The notes beneath the pieces are model-generated. The model saw only the letters and a list, made by a program, of their open reading frames with translations. It ran no database searches and was not told the origin of the DNA. A stretch of 64,000 nt of DNA from assembly GCF_016482685.1 (NCBI RefSeq), contig NZ_JACYHF010000017.1:1-64000 (forward strand). Direction: 5' to 3'. Below are positions 57,348-64,000 of this stretch, one piece after another. The DNA is from Streptomyces sp. DSM 110735. Lineage in GTDB: Bacteria > Actinomycetota > Actinomycetes > Streptomycetales > Streptomycetaceae. How positions within the stretch are numbered: the first letter of the stretch is position 1; the number at the start of each line of letters is the position of its first letter. The position numbers and the translations under genes were made by a program.

Positions 57348-59026
57348 CGGTCCGCCTTCGACAGATGGGCCACGGGGTTGCCCTCCGCCGAACTGTCCGA
57401 GGTGTACGTCAGTTTGTCGCCGGTCGGGGTCAACTCCACCGGGTGCGGGGTGGGGTTGCAGCCCGCGTGGTTGTCGTCGGCGCCTTTCGAGGTGGCGAGG
57501 AGCCTGGTCCCGGTCACCTGCTTCAGGGTGAGCACGTCGACGCACGTCCCGCCCAGCGCGTCGGTCTGCCGCATCCGCCCCAACTCCTCGCCCACGGACG
57601 CCTGGTGGACGGTGAGCCGGAAGGTTCCCATGGGCAGCGTGCCGCCCAGACCGGTGGCGTTGCCCTCCCAGGTGCCGAGGTAGCGCTCCGGTACGGCGGC
57701 GGTTCCGGTCGGGCTGGGTGTCGGGGACTTCGGGGGCTCAGCCGCGTTGCCGGAGGAGGTCGGTCCGCCGCCCGCCGTGTCGTGGCTCCCGCTCCAGGGA
57801 CCGAGGAGGGCGCCCAGTCCCACGGAGACGCCGACCAGCGCCGCCGCCACGGCCACCGCGACCGTGCAGCTCACCCGGCGCCCCCGGCCGGACGCGCCGG
57901 GCGTGGAGTCCGCCGCGACGCTGAGGGTGAGCCGCCCGGGGGTGCCCGGGGCTGTCCCGGGCGCGGGCGGGGTGCCGTCGGGCGGCGCCTTGTCCGTGTC
58001 GGGACCGGACGTCACCGCATCGGGCACGGACATCACCGGTGCCGGACCGAACTCGCCCGCCACGGGCTCCTGTTCGGGTGGGTGCACGGCAGGGCTGGCG
58101 AACGGGACCGGTCCGGACGGGAGTTCGGGGATCGCCTCCAGGTTCAGCAGACTCACCGCGCTGCGGCTCACCTGTTCCAGGAGGGGGGTCGGCAGCCAGC
58201 CGGAGGTCATCAGCGCGGCAGCGCCCTCGGGGGCCAGGCGGTGGGCGACCTCGGCGGGGGTGGGGCGGGAGGCGGGGTCCTTGGCGAGGCAGGCGGCGGC
58301 GAGGTCGCGCAAGTCGCCGCTCAGACCGCCCAGTTCGGGCTCCTCGTGGACGACCTTGTAGAGCAGCACCGCCGAGGAGTCGCCGGAGAAGGGGGCGGTG
58401 CCCGTCGCCGCGTAGGCGAGGACCGCGCCGAGGGGGAAGACGTCGGCGGCGCCGGTGACCGGGCGGCCGAGGATCTGCTCGGGGGACATGTAGCCGGGCG
58501 AGCCGACGGAGACGCCGGTGGAGGTGAGGGAGGCGGTGCCGTCGGTGGCGCGGGCGATGCCGAAGTCGATGAGGAGGGGACCGTCGAGGGTCAGCAGGAT
58601 GTTGGGCGGCTTGACGTCGCGGTGGACCAGACCGAGCGCGTGGACGGCGTCCAGCGCCTCGGCGAGACCCGCGCCCAGCGCCCGTACCGTCGGCTCCGGC
58701 AGCGGGCCGTGCTCGGCGACGGCGGCGGCCAGGGACGGGCCCGCCACGTACGCCGTCGCCACCCAGGGGACCGGGGCGTCGGGGTCGGCGTCCAGGACGG
58801 GAGCCGTCCAGGCGCCGCCGACCCGGCGCGCCGCCGCGACCTCGCGGCGGAAGCGGGCGCGGAACTCCTCGTCCAGCGCGAAGTGCGGGTGGACGATCTT
58901 GACGGCGACCGTGCGACCGCCCGGGCTGCGGCCGAGGTAGACGCGGCCCATGCCGCCGGAGCCGAGCCGGCCGAGCAGCCGGTAGGGCCCGACGGCGACC
59001 GGTTCGTCCGCTTCGAGCGGCTGCAT
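57344..59026 (-). CDS. Membrane Ser/Thr protein kinase (PknB-like) with extracytoplasmic domain
   Basis: A 560-aa kinase. The kinase domain (15-270) has GSGGMGRVYLGR, VAVKIVHPH, the catalytic loop VHRDVKPPNILL, DFGIA and GSPGYMSPEQILGRPV. A Pro-rich linker follows, then one transmembrane helix (VAVAVAAALVGVSVGLGALL, ~residue 398) and a ~140-residue outer domain with Cys residues (GGTCVDVL, AGCNPTPHPV). There are no PASTA repeats. ATG 59026 has GGAGGGG upstream. It is translationally coupled to a prepilin peptidase. Confidence 0.92.
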   Translation of the reverse strand: MQPLEADEPVAVGPYRLLGRLGSGGMGRVYLGRSPGGRTVAVKIVHPHFALDEEFRARFRREVAAARRVGGAWTAPVLDADPDAPVPWVATAYVAGPSLAAAVAEHGPLPEPTVRALGAGLAEALDAVHALGLVHRDVKPPNILLTLDGPLLIDFGIARATDGTASLTSTGVSVGSPGYMSPEQILGRPVTGAADVFPLGAVLAYAATGTAPFSGDSSAVLLYKVVHEEPELGGLSGDLRDLAAACLAKDPASRPTPAEVAHRLAPEGAAALMTSGWLPTPLLEQVSRSAVSLLNLEAIPELPSGPVPFASPAVHPPEQEPVAGEFGPAPVMSVPDAVTSGPDTDKAPPDGTPPAPGTAPGTPGRLTLSVAADSTPGASGRGRRVSCTVAVAVAAALVGVSVGLGALLGPWSGSHDTAGGGPTSSGNAAEPPKSPTPSPTGTAAVPERYLGTWEGNATGLGGTLPMGTFRLTVHQASVGEELGRMRQTDALGGTCVDVLTLKQVTGTRLLATSKGADDNHAGCNPTPHPVELTPTGDKLTYTSDSSAEGNPVAHLSKADR

Positions 59027-59101
59027 GGCGTCCACCCCTCCCCCGAAGGCGCCCCCGGTTCCCGCGTGGGTCCGGTACGGCTACCGCCCGCAGCGTAGTG
59101 A

Positions 59102-59950
59102 TTACGGCGTCAGCAGATCCACCTTCACGTCGGCCGCGAACCCGGTCGTGGGACCGACGCGGCTCGCGAACTCGGTGACCGCGGCGAGCTGCGGGGCGCC
59201 GAAGCTGAAGTCGAGGGTGGTGAAGTACTGCTCCAGGGTCGCCTCGTCGAACGCCTCCCAGCGGGCGGCCTGCTCGGCCACCTTGCCGACCTCCTCCAGG
59301 GAGAGGTTGCGGGAGGCGAGGAACGCCTCGTGCACCTTGCGCGTGATCTCCGGCTCGCGCTCGGCGTAGTCGCGCCGGGCCGCCCACACCGCGAAGACGA
59401 ACGGCAGACCGGTCCACTCCTTCCACAGCGCGCCGAGGTCGTGCACCTGGAGGCCGTAGCGGGGACCGTCGAGCAGGTTGGCGCGCAGGGCCGCGTCGCC
59501 GATGAGGACGGCGGCGTCCGCCTCCTGCATCATCAGGCTCAGGTCGGGCGGGCACGTGTAGTAGTCCGGGGTCACGCCGTAGCGCTCGCTCAGCAGCAAC
59601 TGCGCCAGGCGCACCGAGGTGCGCGAGGTCGAGCCGAGGGCGACACGGGCGCCGTCCAGCCGGTCGAGAGGGAGCTGCGAGACGATCACGCAGGACATCA
59701 CGGGGCCGTCGCAGCCGACGGCGATGTCCGGGAAGGCGACCAGGTCGCCCGCGTTGCGCAGGAACTCGACCAGGGTGATCGGACCGATGTCGAGATCGCC
59801 GCGCACAAGCTGCTCGCTGAGCTTCTCCGGCGTGTCCTTGGTCAGCTCGAAGTCGAGGAGCGTGCCGGTTCTCGCGAGCCCCCAGTAGAGGGGCAGGCAG
59901 TTCAGGAACTGGATGTGGCCGACGCGCGGCCGGGTGCGAGAATTGTCCAC
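59102..59950 (-). CDS. mqnA: Chorismate dehydratase, MqnA
   Basis: A 282-aa periplasmic-binding-protein-fold enzyme that dehydrates chorismate to 3-enolpyruvyl-benzoate, the first futalosine-pathway step. Family marks are RVGHIQFLNCLPLYWGL, GDLDIGPITLVEFLRN, SRTSVRLAQLLL and LIGDAAL. MqnA and MqnD are related; the QFLNCLPLYWGL start fits MqnA. It stands alone, divergent from the cold-shock gene. Confidence 0.92.
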   Translation of the reverse strand: MDNSRTRPRVGHIQFLNCLPLYWGLARTGTLLDFELTKDTPEKLSEQLVRGDLDIGPITLVEFLRNAGDLVAFPDIAVGCDGPVMSCVIVSQLPLDRLDGARVALGSTSRTSVRLAQLLLSERYGVTPDYYTCPPDLSLMMQEADAAVLIGDAALRANLLDGPRYGLQVHDLGALWKEWTGLPFVFAVWAARRDYAEREPEITRKVHEAFLASRNLSLEEVGKVAEQAARWEAFDEATLEQYFTTLDFSFGAPQLAAVTEFASRVGPTTGFAADVKVDLLTP

Positions 59951-60052
59951 ATCGCGAGACTAGACCCCGCCCGGCGGGGGTCCGGGACCGGCCCGGCGTC
60001 AGCGCGTCCGTCCGAGGGTTCAAACATTCGGGTGACGTGATCTTGACCTCTA

Positions 60053-60080
60053 TTGCATTCGGCGGCCTGCGTGCTAGGCT
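60053..60080 (+). promoter_or_regulatory. Candidate promoter of the cold-shock gene
   Basis: TTGCAT (60053-60058), a 16-bp spacer and TAGGCT (60075-60080) resemble a housekeeping promoter. It would give a leader of ~150 nt, as usual for cold-shock genes. Confidence 0.5.
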
Positions 60081-60236
60081 CGCCGCAAGTTGCAGTTTGG
60101 TTTCCCTTGCAGTACAGAGCCTGCGGAGCATGTGACCGCGGGCTCTCGTCGTTTTCAGACGAATGCAGTCGTGCAGCATCGTTTCGCACTTGCAGGTTCT
60201 GGAGCAGGGCAACCCTTTTGAGCCCAAGGAGGGCTT

Positions 60237-60440
60237 ATGGCTACCGGAACCGTGAAGTGGTTCAACGCCGAAAAGGGCTTTGGCTTCATCGCCCAGGAGG
60301 GCGGCGGCCCCGACGTCTTCGTTCACTACTCCGCGATCAACGCCAACGGTTTCCGTTCGCTCGAGGAGAACCAGCAGGTGACCTTCGACGTGACGCAGGG
60401 CCCGAAGGGTCCGCAGGCGGAGAACGTCACCCCCGCGTGA
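60237..60440 (+). CDS. CspA-family cold-shock protein
   Basis: A 67-aa single-stranded nucleic-acid-binding protein. RNP1 is KGFGFIAQ and RNP2 is VFVHYSAI. AAGGAGGGCTT precedes ATG 60237. It acts as an RNA chaperone, often highly expressed. A strong terminator follows. Confidence 0.97.
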   Translation: MATGTVKWFNAEKGFGFIAQEGGGPDVFVHYSAINANGFRSLEENQQVTFDVTQGPKGPQAENVTPA

Positions 60441-60476
60441 TCACTGCCTGATCGCAGAACCTGAGTGCAGTACCCA

Positions 60477-60510
60477 AGGAGCCCCGTGCCTTCCCGGCAA
60501 CGGGGCTCCT
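60477..60510 (+). terminator. Terminator of the cold-shock gene
   Basis: AGGAGCCCCGT (60477-60487) pairs with 60500-60510; CCTTTCC follows shortly after. It lies 36 bp past the stop. Confidence 0.88.
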
Positions 60511-60750
60511 GCCTTTCCCGGGGGCGCCCGGATGAATTCCCCGTGAATTCCCGCCCTCCGCATTCCCGGCACGCGCCCGGCGTACGGATTCCGCGCGCGG
60601 AATCCGCTCCGCGCTCCCCGGGGCGCCCTCACTCCGACGGACGCGTGCGGCCGGGGGAATCGTCCGGGATTCCGGGCGCGTCGCGGTCGTGGCCGAAACG
60701 CCTTCGCCGCCTCCGTCGCGCGGCGCGTTCACCCCGTAGGGTCCGTCCGC

Positions 60751-61407
60751 ATGACCGACTCCGCCACCTCTCCCGGCTTCCTCGCCGCCACCCGTGCGTT
60801 CTACGACGCCGTCGCCGAGGACTACGCCGCGACCTTCCGGGACTCCTACGCCGGGCGCCCGCTCGACCGGGCGCTGCTGCGCGCGTACGCCGAGCTGGTG
60901 GGACCCGGGCGCCCGGTGGCGGACCTCGGCTGCGGACCCGGTGAGGTGACCGCCCTCCTCGCCTCCCTCGGGCTCGACGTGTACGGGCTCGACCTCTCCC
61001 CCGCCATGGTGGAGATCGCCCGCCGCGAGCACCCGGGGCTGCGCTTCGAGCAGGGCTCGATGCTGGAACTCCCGCTGCCGGACGGCGCGCTGGCGGGGGT
61101 CGTCTCCTGGTACTCCAGCATCCACACGCCTGTGGACCGGCTCCCCGCTCTCTTCCGCGAGTACCGCCGAGTCCTGACCCCGGGCGGACACCTCCTCCTC
61201 GCCTTCCAGGCGGGCGACCACCCACGCCGCCACGACCAGCCCTGGGGACACCCCGTCGCCCTCGACTTCCTCCGCCGCGACCCCGAGCACATGGCGGCGC
61301 TCCTCACGGACGCCGGATTCACCCTCACCTCCCGCACGGTCCGCGAACCCGACGAGAACCTCGGGGAACCGGTGCCCCAGGCGTTCCTGTTCGCTACGGC
61401 CCGGTGA
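60751..61407 (+). CDS. Class I SAM-dependent methyltransferase
   Basis: A 218-aa methyltransferase. Motif I is VADLGCGPGEVTALLA, followed by YGLDLSPAMVEIARREHP, and motif III resembles LTPGGHLLLAFQAGD. No substrate-specific features are seen. It starts at ATG 60751 and stands alone. Confidence 0.88.
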   Translation: MTDSATSPGFLAATRAFYDAVAEDYAATFRDSYAGRPLDRALLRAYAELVGPGRPVADLGCGPGEVTALLASLGLDVYGLDLSPAMVEIARREHPGLRFEQGSMLELPLPDGALAGVVSWYSSIHTPVDRLPALFREYRRVLTPGGHLLLAFQAGDHPRRHDQPWGHPVALDFLRRDPEHMAALLTDAGFTLTSRTVREPDENLGEPVPQAFLFATAR

Positions 61408-61792
61408 GGGAGCCTGCGGCGCGGTGACGGAGTCCACGGCGCGGCGCCCCGGCCCTGGCCGCCGTCCTGACCTGCGCCTCAGCGCCCTGGCCTGCGCCCC
61501 GGCCGCCTGTTCCACTGCCGGGCGACGTCGCCCGTGGCCTGGCACCCCGGGCCGCAGCGCGGTGCCCCGGTCCCCCTGTTCGGCGACCCGGGCTGCGTTC
61601 CGTCGCCCACCCGGTGACTCGGGCTACGGGCCGTCGCCCCAGCTCATCGCCCAGTGCTCCGGCCCGCGCCTTACAAGCCGGGCCGCGACACCGTGACGTG
61701 GTCTACAGCCCGGGTGCCTTGGTCCATCCCGGCGACCCGCCCCCGCCCACCACCCGGCGTCCGAACCCACTGCCGCGGCCCACGACCCCGCC
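61408..61792. other. Geneless GC-rich gap
   Basis: About 385 bp between convergent genes. It has many CCCGG/GCCC words and small hairpins such as GGGCGACGTCGCCC (61522-61535), which may terminate transcription. No coding region is supported. Confidence 0.5.
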
Positions 61793-63757
61793 CTACGGCC
61801 CGGTAACCTGCCCCGCCCCCGCGTACAGCCCCTCCACCTCGTCCGCGTAGTCGCGCAGGATGCGGGCGCGGCGGAGTTTCATCGACGGGGTGAGGTGGCC
61901 CGCGTGTTCGGTGAAGTCGCCGGGGAGGACGGTGAAGCGGCGGATGGATTCGGGGCGGGAGACGAGCTGGTTGGCCTGGTCGATGGCGTCCTGGAGGATC
62001 GCCGCCAGCTCGGGGTCGGTCAGGAGGAGTTCGGCGGGGACCGGGTGCTTGCCGTTCATCTGGCGCCAGTGGTCGAGACCGTCGGGGTCCAGGGTGAGCA
62101 GGGCGCCGATGTAGGGGCGGCCGTCGCCGACGAGGAGGCAGTGGGAGATCAGCGGGTGCTGGCGCAGCCAGTTCTCCAGCGGGGCAGGGGCGACCGACTT
62201 GCCGCCCGCCGTGATGAGCAGCTCCTTCTTGCGCCCGGTGATGGTGAGGTAGCCGTCGTCGTCCAGCTCGCCCAGGTCGCCGGTCGGCAGCCAGCCGTCG
62301 CGGGTGGCGGGGACGACGCCGCCCGCGCTCATGTCCCAGTAGCCGCGCAGCACATGGTCCCCGGCGATCAGGATCTCGCCGTCGGCCGCGATCCTGATCC
62401 GGGTGCCGGGCAGCGGCCAGCCGACGGTGCCGATACGGGGCTTGAGCGGCGGGGTGACGGTGGTGGCGCCGGTGGTCTCGGTGAGGCCGTACCCCTCGAA
62501 GATCTCGATCCCGGCACCGGCGTAGAACGCGGCCAGGCGGCGGCCGAGCGGGGAGCCGCCGCAGATGGCGTAGCGGACCTTGCCGCCCATGGCGGCGCGC
62601 AGCTTGCGGTAGGCGAGCGGGTCGTAGAAGGAGCGGCTCGCCTTCAGGGAGGCGCCGGGACCGCTCCCGGTGCCGCTGCGGCGGGCTTCCAGCGCCTCGC
62701 CGTAGCGGACGGCGGTGGCGGCGGCGCGGTCGAAACCGGCTGCCTTGCCGGTCGTCTCGGCCTTGGCGCGGGCGGTGTTGTAGACCTTCTCCAGCATGTA
62801 CGGGATCGTCAGCAGGCAGGTCGGGCGGAACGCGGCCAGGTCCGGGAGCAGATGCTCGGGCTTGAGGCTGGGCGCGTGACCGAGACGTACGCGGGCGCGG
62901 ACGCAGGCGATGGCGACCATGCGCCCGAAGACGTGGGACATCGGCAGGAACAGCAGCACCGACGCCTCCTCCCCGGTCGTCGCCTTGAAGACCGGGTGGA
63001 GGAGTTCGATGGCGTTGTCGACCTCGGCGAAGAAGTTGCCGTGCGAGAGGGCGCAGCCCTTGGGGCGCCCGGTGGTGCCGGAGGTGTAGATCAGGGTCGC
63101 GAGGGTGTCGGGACCCAGCATGCCCCGGCGGACGGCGACTTCGCTGTCCGCCGCCCGGTCCCCGACCTCCGCCAGCAGGTCCACGTGTCCGTCGTCGATC
63201 ACCCACACGTGCCGCAGCCCGGGCAGCCGGTCCAGCTCGGGTGCCATCGCGGCAGCCTGCTCGCGGGTCTCGGTGATCAGGGCGACGGCGCCGCAGTCCC
63301 CGAGCATCCAACTGGTCTGGTAGACCGAGGAGGTGGGGTAGACGGGCACGGTGACGAGCCCCGCCGCCCAGGCGGCGAAGTCCAGCAGGGTCCACTCGTA
63401 GCGGGTGCGGGCCATCACCGCGATGCGGTCGCCCGGCATCAGACCCTCGGAGATCAGCCCCTTGGCGACCGCGAGGACCTCGGCGGCGAACCGCTCGGCC
63501 GTCACGTCCTCCCACTCACCGTCGGCGCCCCGGCGGCTGAGCACGATCGCGCCCGGGTCCGCCTCGGCGTTCTCGAACGGCAGGTCCGCGAGCGAGCCGT
63601 GGGTCACCGGGGGCGCGAACGGGGGTACGGCGACCTCCCGTACCGCTCCGTCCAGCCGCCGGATCTCGGGCTCCACCAGGACGGGACGGCCGTCGTAGTC
63701 GAGGGCCGAGACCGGGGGGACGGAGACGACGGGGGCGTTCGGGTACGGGGCGGTCAC
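61793..63757 (-). CDS. AMP-forming long-chain fatty-acid-CoA ligase family protein
   Basis: A 654-aa adenylating enzyme. The P-loop is LIYTSGTTGRPKGCALSHGN, A5 is EGYGLTETTGATTVTPP, A7-A8 are LPTGDLGELDDDGYLTITGR, and the A10 Lys is in PSMKLRRARI. It activates fatty acids as acyl-AMP and then acyl-CoA. GTG 63757 is used. An isolated gene at the window's right end. Confidence 0.93.
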   Translation of the reverse strand: MTAPYPNAPVVSVPPVSALDYDGRPVLVEPEIRRLDGAVREVAVPPFAPPVTHGSLADLPFENAEADPGAIVLSRRGADGEWEDVTAERFAAEVLAVAKGLISEGLMPGDRIAVMARTRYEWTLLDFAAWAAGLVTVPVYPTSSVYQTSWMLGDCGAVALITETREQAAAMAPELDRLPGLRHVWVIDDGHVDLLAEVGDRAADSEVAVRRGMLGPDTLATLIYTSGTTGRPKGCALSHGNFFAEVDNAIELLHPVFKATTGEEASVLLFLPMSHVFGRMVAIACVRARVRLGHAPSLKPEHLLPDLAAFRPTCLLTIPYMLEKVYNTARAKAETTGKAAGFDRAAATAVRYGEALEARRSGTGSGPGASLKASRSFYDPLAYRKLRAAMGGKVRYAICGGSPLGRRLAAFYAGAGIEIFEGYGLTETTGATTVTPPLKPRIGTVGWPLPGTRIRIAADGEILIAGDHVLRGYWDMSAGGVVPATRDGWLPTGDLGELDDDGYLTITGRKKELLITAGGKSVAPAPLENWLRQHPLISHCLLVGDGRPYIGALLTLDPDGLDHWRQMNGKHPVPAELLLTDPELAAILQDAIDQANQLVSRPESIRRFTVLPGDFTEHAGHLTPSMKLRRARILRDYADEVEGLYAGAGQVTGP

Positions 63758-64000
63758 GGGCGGCTCCTCGGGCGTGCAGCGGGAACTGCTTGCTGCATGA
63801 GATACGCGCCTCGCACACCGAGGCGTTCACCGGCGGGCGGTCCCGTGACGACAGGCCCCAGGGCTCGGCACCGCCGGTCCGGCTGGCGATCGTACGAGGC
63901 GGCTGTGGCGGGCCTGTGCGGATCGCGCGGTGGTACGGCGCCGGGGCTGTGCAGTCTCGGGGATTTCGTGAGGAGTGTTCTGCTTTCGCACCCGAGGCGC
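63758..64000. other. Right-edge region upstream of the acyl-CoA ligase
   Basis: No gene supported in 243 bp. An inverted repeat TGCAGC-N11-GCTGCA (63775-63797) lies 18 bp upstream of the ligase start and could be its operator. Confidence 0.45.

Noticed and set aside
61424..61696. Possible 90-aa protein in the gap before the acyl-CoA ligase gene
   Set aside because: No ribosome-binding site, no domain, and Arg/Pro/Ala composition typical of GC-rich noncoding frames.

Overview
The window is a high-GC actinobacterial chromosome segment, almost certainly Streptomyces. The signs are about 70% G+C with G/C at most third codon positions, many GTG starts, heavy 4-nt start/stop overlaps (GTGA, ATGA), a full complex I operon of actinobacterial gene order, futalosine-type menaquinone genes, and secreted cell-wall hydrolases. 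From memory, the gene order resembles, in reverse, the S. coelicolor region running from its second partial nuo cluster down past its main nuo operon. No tRNA, rRNA, CRISPR or prophage was seen.

Layout. 1-2211 (-): start of a second nuo cluster (nuoA2-B2-C2, cut by the window edge); NuoC2 has a striking repetitive Arg/Ser tail. 2456-7492 (+): two closely related sensor kinases and one LuxR-type response regulator, interrupted by a divergent HxlR regulator/quinone-oxidoreductase pair. 7811-10796 (+): korAB, a 2-oxoacid:ferredoxin oxidoreductase. 10842-12200: a second HxlR/oxidoreductase pair. 12314-23360: mixed metabolic and transport genes (RarD permease, VOC protein, small Cys/His protein, RibD-like deaminase, FMN reductase, ABC exporter, LolA-like lipoprotein-type protein, polyprenyl diphosphate synthase), a 169-bp MITE-like hairpin, a c-di-AMP (ydaO) riboswitch in front of a secreted transglycosylase, and a HAD phosphatase. 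23361-31972: a geneless GC-rich stretch, an ATP-grasp/flavoprotein pair, fumarylacetoacetase, an M56 peptidase, RecQ and a Uma2-type nuclease-fold protein.

32042-47963 (-): the complete 14-gene complex I operon nuoA-N, with a Rex-like operator upstream. 48686-49513: an NlpC/P60 peptidase. 49732-51015: a geranylgeranyl-reductase-family flavoprotein. 51114-52561: an IS605-type element without TnpA, carrying TnpB and a tiny divergent ribbon-helix-helix gene. 52675-59950: GNAT, PASTA protein, menG, an amidohydrolase-like remnant, mqnC, prepilin peptidase, Ser/Thr kinase and mqnA. 60237-63757: a cold-shock protein, a methyltransferase and an acyl-CoA ligase.

Theme. Much of the window is respiratory: one full complex I and part of a second, menaquinone head-group genes (mqnA, mqnC, menG), isoprenoid tail synthesis, a possible tail reductase, and a ferredoxin-reducing KorAB next to the second nuo cluster. 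The most promising observations are the NuoC2 repeat tail, a possible ferredoxin-fed second complex I (Kor/Nuo2/two-component neighbourhood), the TnpB/ribbon-helix-helix unit, the degenerate amidohydrolase coupled to mqnC, and the very short platform of the c-di-AMP riboswitch.
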